Origin: an uncultured Bdellovibrio sp.
Lineage (GTDB): Bacteria > Bdellovibrionota > Bdellovibrionia > Bdellovibrionales > Bdellovibrionaceae
NCBI RefSeq assembly: GCF_946478835.1
Contig: NZ_CAMLDV010000129.1
Location: 1-9,955, forward strand
Direction of reading: 5' to 3'
Length of the DNA: 9,955 bases
Shown piece after piece: positions 7,115 to 9,955 of this stretch (position 1 is the stretch's first letter; each line of letters begins with the position of its first letter). The notes below the pieces were generated by a model. It ran no database searches and had not been told where the DNA came from. It saw only the letters and a list, made by a program, of their open reading frames with translations. A program made the translations under genes and the position numbers.

Positions 7115-8185
7115 TTATTTCAATTGAACTTGGGCAGAACGGATTTGATTAATATAATTCACGATTTCAGTTTCTGCGGTCTGGCGCACCGGATTTGCGG
7201 ATTTAGTGCTTTTTGCAACTTGACCATTTTTAACAATCTTCATAATGGTCTCGTCCACAACGATGCCATGCCCGGCACGAGTTAAGATGGCGCGAGTATC
7301 TAAGACTGCCTTTACGTAACGCTTCATCTCAGAAACCTCAACGTCATTGTATTTAGAAAAATCCAATGTCCATTTCATTCCCAAAAGACCTAACTTGATT
7401 TTGTTTTTCCAGTCTTTATCCACATTGCTAGCTTTAGCTACAAGCATTGTCAGAATAAAGTTGTGACGAGCTTGCAGGATTTGAATCAACTTTTGTTCAA
7501 AACCTAAAAGATCATAAGAAGAGTGCGACAACTGCTCGACAGTGATTTTTCCCTGATCCAAAAGGGTTTTCTCTTTCAAAGCTCTTTCAATCAAAGAAAG
7601 CATCGACATTTGCGGAATCGTTGTTTTATCCAGACGATTTTTTTGTTTGTCGTTCACCTCATGCAGGGTTGTAACCAATGCTAGGAAGTTTTTCTCTTTG
7701 TTGTCATCTGTTGTCGGAGAAATAAAATCTTCATTCGGAGCATATTCATGAATTTCACGGATGAATTCACGGGCTGCCGAAGAAGCAAGTTCTTCACGGC
7801 GGGCCTCGTTATCCAAACCTTGCATAGACCATAATTGGAATTCAAAGGCCCAGTAGTATTTTACACCCAAGGCTAATTTCTTCGGCATCTCTTTGGCTTC
7901 TGTCATTTGCTCAAGGAATTCTTTACGAAGGATCGCCGCATTACCCTGTCTAAGAGCATCGTAAAGCTCTGCCGTCTTTGCATCCAAGGCTTCGGATTTT
8001 TTATCCAAATCGCTGGTTTTTTCTTCCATGCGCTTGGTTGTTTCACTCATGTCCTTGGTCGTATCGCTCATTTCGACGGTGGCTTTGTGCATTTCATCGA
8101 GGTTCTTTTTCACCTCGCACGCCGACACCAAGCTGCCCACGCAGGCCAAGACCATTAGGGATTTCAGACGTGAGTCCCAAACCAT
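7115..8185 (-). CDS. Putative outer-membrane lipoprotein with N-terminal heptad coiled coil
   Basis: This 356-residue protein has a type II signal peptide: basic n-region MVWDSRLKS, hydrophobic LMVLACVGSLVS, and lipobox VSAC with the lipidated Cys at 23. Position +2 is Glu, not Asp, so the usual Lol sorting rule predicts the outer membrane. Residues 32-80 are seven uninterrupted heptads starting with Met (four times) and then Leu (three times), with Thr/Ser at the fifth position, which predicts a coiled coil or trimeric stalk. The remaining 275 residues are mostly charged alpha-helix, including WAFEFQLWSMQG and LLGMKWTLDFSKYNDVEV, and match no family I recognise. The start is well supported by GAGGA 4 bases upstream of the ATG, and a sigma70-like promoter lies about 115 bases upstream. 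The gene ends at a strong terminator, so it is probably a single-gene unit. A cell-envelope structural role is inferred from the lipid anchor and stalk only. Confidence 0.85.
   Translation of the reverse strand: MVWDSRLKSLMVLACVGSLVSACEVKKNLDEMHKATVEMSDTTKDMSETTKRMEEKTSDLDKKSEALDAKTAELYDALRQGNAAILRKEFLEQMTEAKEMPKKLALGVKYYWAFEFQLWSMQGLDNEARREELASSAAREFIREIHEYAPNEDFISPTTDDNKEKNFLALVTTLHEVNDKQKNRLDKTTIPQMSMLSLIERALKEKTLLDQGKITVEQLSHSSYDLLGFEQKLIQILQARHNFILTMLVAKASNVDKDWKNKIKLGLLGMKWTLDFSKYNDVEVSEMKRYVKAVLDTRAILTRAGHGIVVDETIMKIVKNGQVAKSTKSANPVRQTAETEIVNYINQIRSAQVQLK
7946..8092 (-). repeat. Imperfect 21-bp tandem repeats encoding seven heptads
   Basis: Seven in-frame 21-base units encode M/LxxxT/Sxx-type heptads (residues 32-80 of the lipoprotein). 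Units two and three are closely similar in DNA (ATGAGCGATACGACCAAG and ATGAGTGAAACAACCAAG), while later units have drifted. This suggests growth by duplication of a 21-base unit. The count of heptads could vary between strains. Confidence 0.7.
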
Positions 8186-8189
8186 AGAA

Positions 8190-8194
8190 TCCTC
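8190..8194 (-). promoter_or_regulatory. Ribosome binding site of the lipoprotein gene
   Basis: Minus-strand GAGGA lies 4 bases before the ATG at 8185. It is the clearest Shine-Dalgarno match among the minus-strand genes here and supports that start, which leaves a normal signal peptide. Confidence 0.65.
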
Positions 8195-8303
8195 GATACC
8201 GTTGCAAAGTTGGTGGGATTAATTTCCCAAGTTTTTCAAATGCTTCGGTTTACGCGGAAATGTAAGTGCAGTTCAAATGCCAGGATTAAATTCTTCTGAT
8301 GGG

Positions 8304-8317
8304 CTCTATTTATAGAG
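8304..8317. promoter_or_regulatory. 14-bp palindrome over the lipoprotein -10 box
   Basis: CTCTATTTATAGAG is a perfect palindrome (6-bp arms, 2-base centre) that covers the -10 hexamer at 8309-8314 and reaches the expected transcription start. A repressor bound here would block the promoter. With arms this short and AT-rich, chance occurrence is possible, so the operator role is inferred from position. Confidence 0.4.
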
Positions 8318-8337
8318 AATGTCTAATGCATGATCAA
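8309..8337 (-). promoter_or_regulatory. Sigma70-like promoter of the lipoprotein gene
   Basis: On the minus strand TTGATC (8337-8332) and TATAAA (8314-8309) are separated by exactly 17 bases, matching four and five of six consensus positions. The predicted start is near 8302, which leaves a 5' leader of roughly 115 bases before the ATG at 8185. It is the best promoter match that I found in the window. Confidence 0.6.
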
Positions 8338-8431
8338 AAAGTGACAAGAAAAGTAATCACTTAGCCCCTGAGCGGATGGCAGCGCCGAAGTGAATAACCT
8401 GTCAATAATTTATGCAGGGACATGTAAGAGC

Positions 8432-8470
8432 ACTGAAACCGTTCAGTTTGAGAATTGTCATTGATCTCAA
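8432..8470. promoter_or_regulatory. Two adjacent inverted repeats upstream of the protease promoter
   Basis: ACTGAA-ACCG-TTCAGT (8432-8447) and TTGAGA-N11-TCTCAA (8448-8470) directly adjoin. If the start near 8517 is right, the second is centred near -58, a common activator position, and the first near -77. Six-base arms occur by chance in a region this size, so this is a candidate only. The first repeat lacks a T-run long enough for a terminator. Confidence 0.3.
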
Positions 8471-8481
8471 GTCATACTTAT

Positions 8482-8510
8482 TTGAAGAGGCACCCTTAAA
8501 TTTCTGTAAT
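8482..8510 (+). promoter_or_regulatory. Possible sigma70-like promoter of the metalloprotease gene
   Basis: TTGAAG (8482-8487) and TGTAAT (8505-8510) are 17 bases apart, with four and five of six consensus matches. The predicted start near 8517 gives a leader of about 44 bases. A TAAAAT at 8515-8520 is an alternative -10 but has no partner at -35. Confidence 0.4.
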
Positions 8511-8560
8511 TTGGTAAAATGCAAAATACGAGATGAAATAGTATATTGCCTTGGGGGGAT

Positions 8561-9955
8561 ATGGAATTAAAGCATGCTCGCTATGGTGTGATAGCCATGG
8601 TTCTCAGTTTTCTATTACTGTTCTTTCAAAATATGACCACGGCCAATCTTGGCAAAAAAAATCTCGAAGGTGAGCTTGAAATTATTCATGTAGACAATAG
8701 GGACTCATCATCCAAGTATCTTTATTATTTAAAAGGGAATAATAAAGAAAGAACTCTTTTAAAATTCAATAATAAAGCACCTACAACTCTTAGAACGGGC
8801 GCTCAGATAAAAGTTCAAGGCGAGCTCAGTGGAAATGTTTTGGCCCTTGATTCTTCATCGGGCAGCGTGCAGGTATTGGCGTCGCCAGCACCAAACACTT
8901 TCGGAGTGCAAAAGACGGCTGTTTTTTTAGTGAATTTTCAAGATAACGTTGTGCAGCCCTACACGGTCTCCCAGCTCAACTCAGTGGTTTTTGGTGAAGC
9001 GAATAACTTTATTAAAGAAAATTCTTTTCAGCAAACCTCTATGAGTGGAAATGTTTTTGGTTGGTATACGCTTCCTATGGCGCAGACGTGTGATTTTATA
9101 CTTATTCGAGATCAGGTCTTGCAAACAGTCGCCGCAATGGGAGTCGATGTAAATGCCTATCAACGTCACATCATTGTATTTCCGAAAAATTCGACTTGCA
9201 CATGGGCAGGTTTGGGAACAGTGGGTGGAAGCCCGTCAACCGCGTGGCTTAATGGTTTGATTTCAATGCGGGCGGTGTCTCATGAGTTCGGTCACAATCT
9301 TGGCTTATGGCATTCTCATTCTTTAGAATGTGGCACGACGGTTCTTGGAAGTAGTTGTACAAAGAGTGAATATGGGGATTGGTTTGATACTATGGGAGGC
9401 GGAGAGCCTACTCATTATAATGCTTTTCAAAAGGAAAATTTAGGCTGGTTGAATTATGGTACTTCGCCTTCGATTGTCACTGTAGAAAATGGCAGTGCGA
9501 TGGTGACTATAGAGCCCTATGCCGCGACAACCCTTGGAATTAAAGCTGTCAAAGTACTCAAGAGTGTCGATGCAACCACCGGCGCAAAAACTTGGTACTA
9601 TCTTGAATATCGGCAAGCGATCAATTTGGATAGTCCTTTAATAAATAGGCCTGGAACAACCAGCGGACCTTTGGTTCATCTCGGTACTGAAGGAAATGGA
9701 GATACGAGCCTCCTTTTAGATATGACTCCTGCTAGTAATTCGAATATTGCATACGATTGGAATGATTCGCCTTTGCCTTTGGGAATTCCATTTACAGATT
9801 CAGGTGGCGTCACTTTGACTTTATTGTCCGCGGACAGTCGTGGTGCGACAGTGAGTGTGAGTACCTCAGGCACTAACACTCCTGTTTGTATTAGATCCAA
9901 CCCCAGTGTGACGATTTCTCCTGCAGCGCCAGGAGCCGTCCTGCCTGAAACACCA
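8561..9955 (+). CDS. Secreted M11-like (metzincin) zinc metalloprotease, 3' end outside window
   Basis: The frame is open from the ATG at 8561 to the window edge, 465 codons without a stop. A signal peptide is visible (basic MELKHAR, hydrophobic GVIAMVLSFLLLFF, possible cut after TTA near residue 28). Residues 35-106 look like a small beta domain, a likely propeptide. The catalytic domain spans about 116-300 and contains HEFGHNLGLWH (241-251), the metzincin zinc motif HExxHxxGxxH with Glu242 as general base, followed by YGDWFDTMGG with the Met-turn at Met278. This pairing is typical of gametolysin-like M11 peptidases. A beta-rich region follows, and from about 441 the segment PVCIRSNPSVTISP resembles the start of a repeated Ig-like domain. 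GGGGGG lies only 2 bases before the ATG, which is a short spacing. The only other upstream start, TTG at 8546, has no better site. The product is probably exported and degrades extracellular or prey protein. Confidence 0.9.
   Translation, partial: MELKHARYGVIAMVLSFLLLFFQNMTTANLGKKNLEGELEIIHVDNRDSSSKYLYYLKGNNKERTLLKFNNKAPTTLRTGAQIKVQGELSGNVLALDSSSGSVQVLASPAPNTFGVQKTAVFLVNFQDNVVQPYTVSQLNSVVFGEANNFIKENSFQQTSMSGNVFGWYTLPMAQTCDFILIRDQVLQTVAAMGVDVNAYQRHIIVFPKNSTCTWAGLGTVGGSPSTAWLNGLISMRAVSHEFGHNLGLWHSHSLECGTTVLGSSCTKSEYGDWFDTMGGGEPTHYNAFQKENLGWLNYGTSPSIVTVENGSAMVTIEPYAATTLGIKAVKVLKSVDATTGAKTWYYLEYRQAINLDSPLINRPGTTSGPLVHLGTEGNGDTSLLLDMTPASNSNIAYDWNDSPLPLGIPFTDSGGVTLTLLSADSRGATVSVSTSGTNTPVCIRSNPSVTISPAAPGAVLPETP

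Larger units (their letters stand above)
8186..8560. other. Divergent intergenic region, 375 bases
   Basis: This region lies between two genes that point away from each other. It holds a good minus-strand promoter for the lipoprotein, a plausible plus-strand promoter for the protease, several short inverted repeats, and a GC-richer patch at about 8364-8388 in AT-rich surroundings. Three copies of a 6-base word occur as AAGTGA (8339-8344), TCACTT (8357-8362) and AAGTGA (8388-8393), so the middle one could pair with either neighbour. I find no open frame beyond a few codons and no recognisable RNA gene. Confidence 0.7.

Noticed and set aside
7907..8222. Overlapping plus-strand frames opposite the lipoprotein N-terminus
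   Set aside because: They are antisense shadows of the heptad-repeat region, which is periodic and therefore open in several frames.
8376..8393. Five-codon ATG...TGA frame (MAAPK) in the divergent spacer
   Set aside because: It is too short to support as a gene and has no independent evidence.
8186..8560. Possible cyclic-di-GMP riboswitch or the abundant riboswitch-like RNA known from Bdellovibrio
   Set aside because: I looked for the conserved GEMM core and tetraloop-receptor features and did not see them.

Overview
The window looks like chromosome from a predatory or free-living member of the Bdellovibrionota (Bdellovibrio-like). The reasons are a TIGR02147/DUF4423-type regulator, a family expanded in Bdellovibrio and Fibrobacter, together with a pilus tip cassette, a long coiled-coil lipoprotein and a secreted M11-like metalloprotease, all in DNA of moderate GC content. 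The assignment rests on protein content read by eye, not on a search. I see no rRNA, tRNA, CRISPR array, insertion sequence or integrase.

Layout: (1) The left edge holds the 3' part of an unrecognised plus-strand gene (2-634). It converges with an 18-base gap on (2) six co-directional minus-strand genes covering 653-8185. In transcription order, right to left, these are a heptad-repeat lipoprotein (8185-7115), a strong intrinsic terminator, an AGE-family sugar epimerase/isomerase (7050-5881), three genes for type IV pilus or type II secretion tip subunits (5793-3229, 3221-2709, 2706-1645), and the TIGR02147 regulator (1573-653). (3) A 375-base divergent intergenic region (8186-8560) carries a convincing sigma70-like promoter for the lipoprotein and a plausible one for (4) a secreted zinc metalloprotease of the M11/metzincin type, which starts at 8561 and runs off the right edge.

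The three pilin-type genes are tightly packed (gaps of 7 and 2 bases). Their N-termini match the K/X, I/V and J/W minor (pseudo)pilins, the trio that caps and primes pseudopili and type IV pili. The first subunit is unusual at 854 residues, several times the size of ordinary GspK or PilX, so it probably carries a large extracellular domain at a fibre tip.

The most unusual regulatory detail is the terminator after the lipoprotein gene. Its stem has 11-bp perfect arms, and its six-T tract ends directly against the ATG of the epimerase gene, so the only Shine-Dalgarno-like bases for that gene lie inside the terminator stem. Expression of the epimerase, and perhaps of the pilin cassette behind it, may therefore depend on readthrough or on a separate, possibly leaderless, start. 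I found no clear evidence of a wholly new system. The oversized tip subunit cassette and the terminator/start overlap are the best candidates for follow-up.
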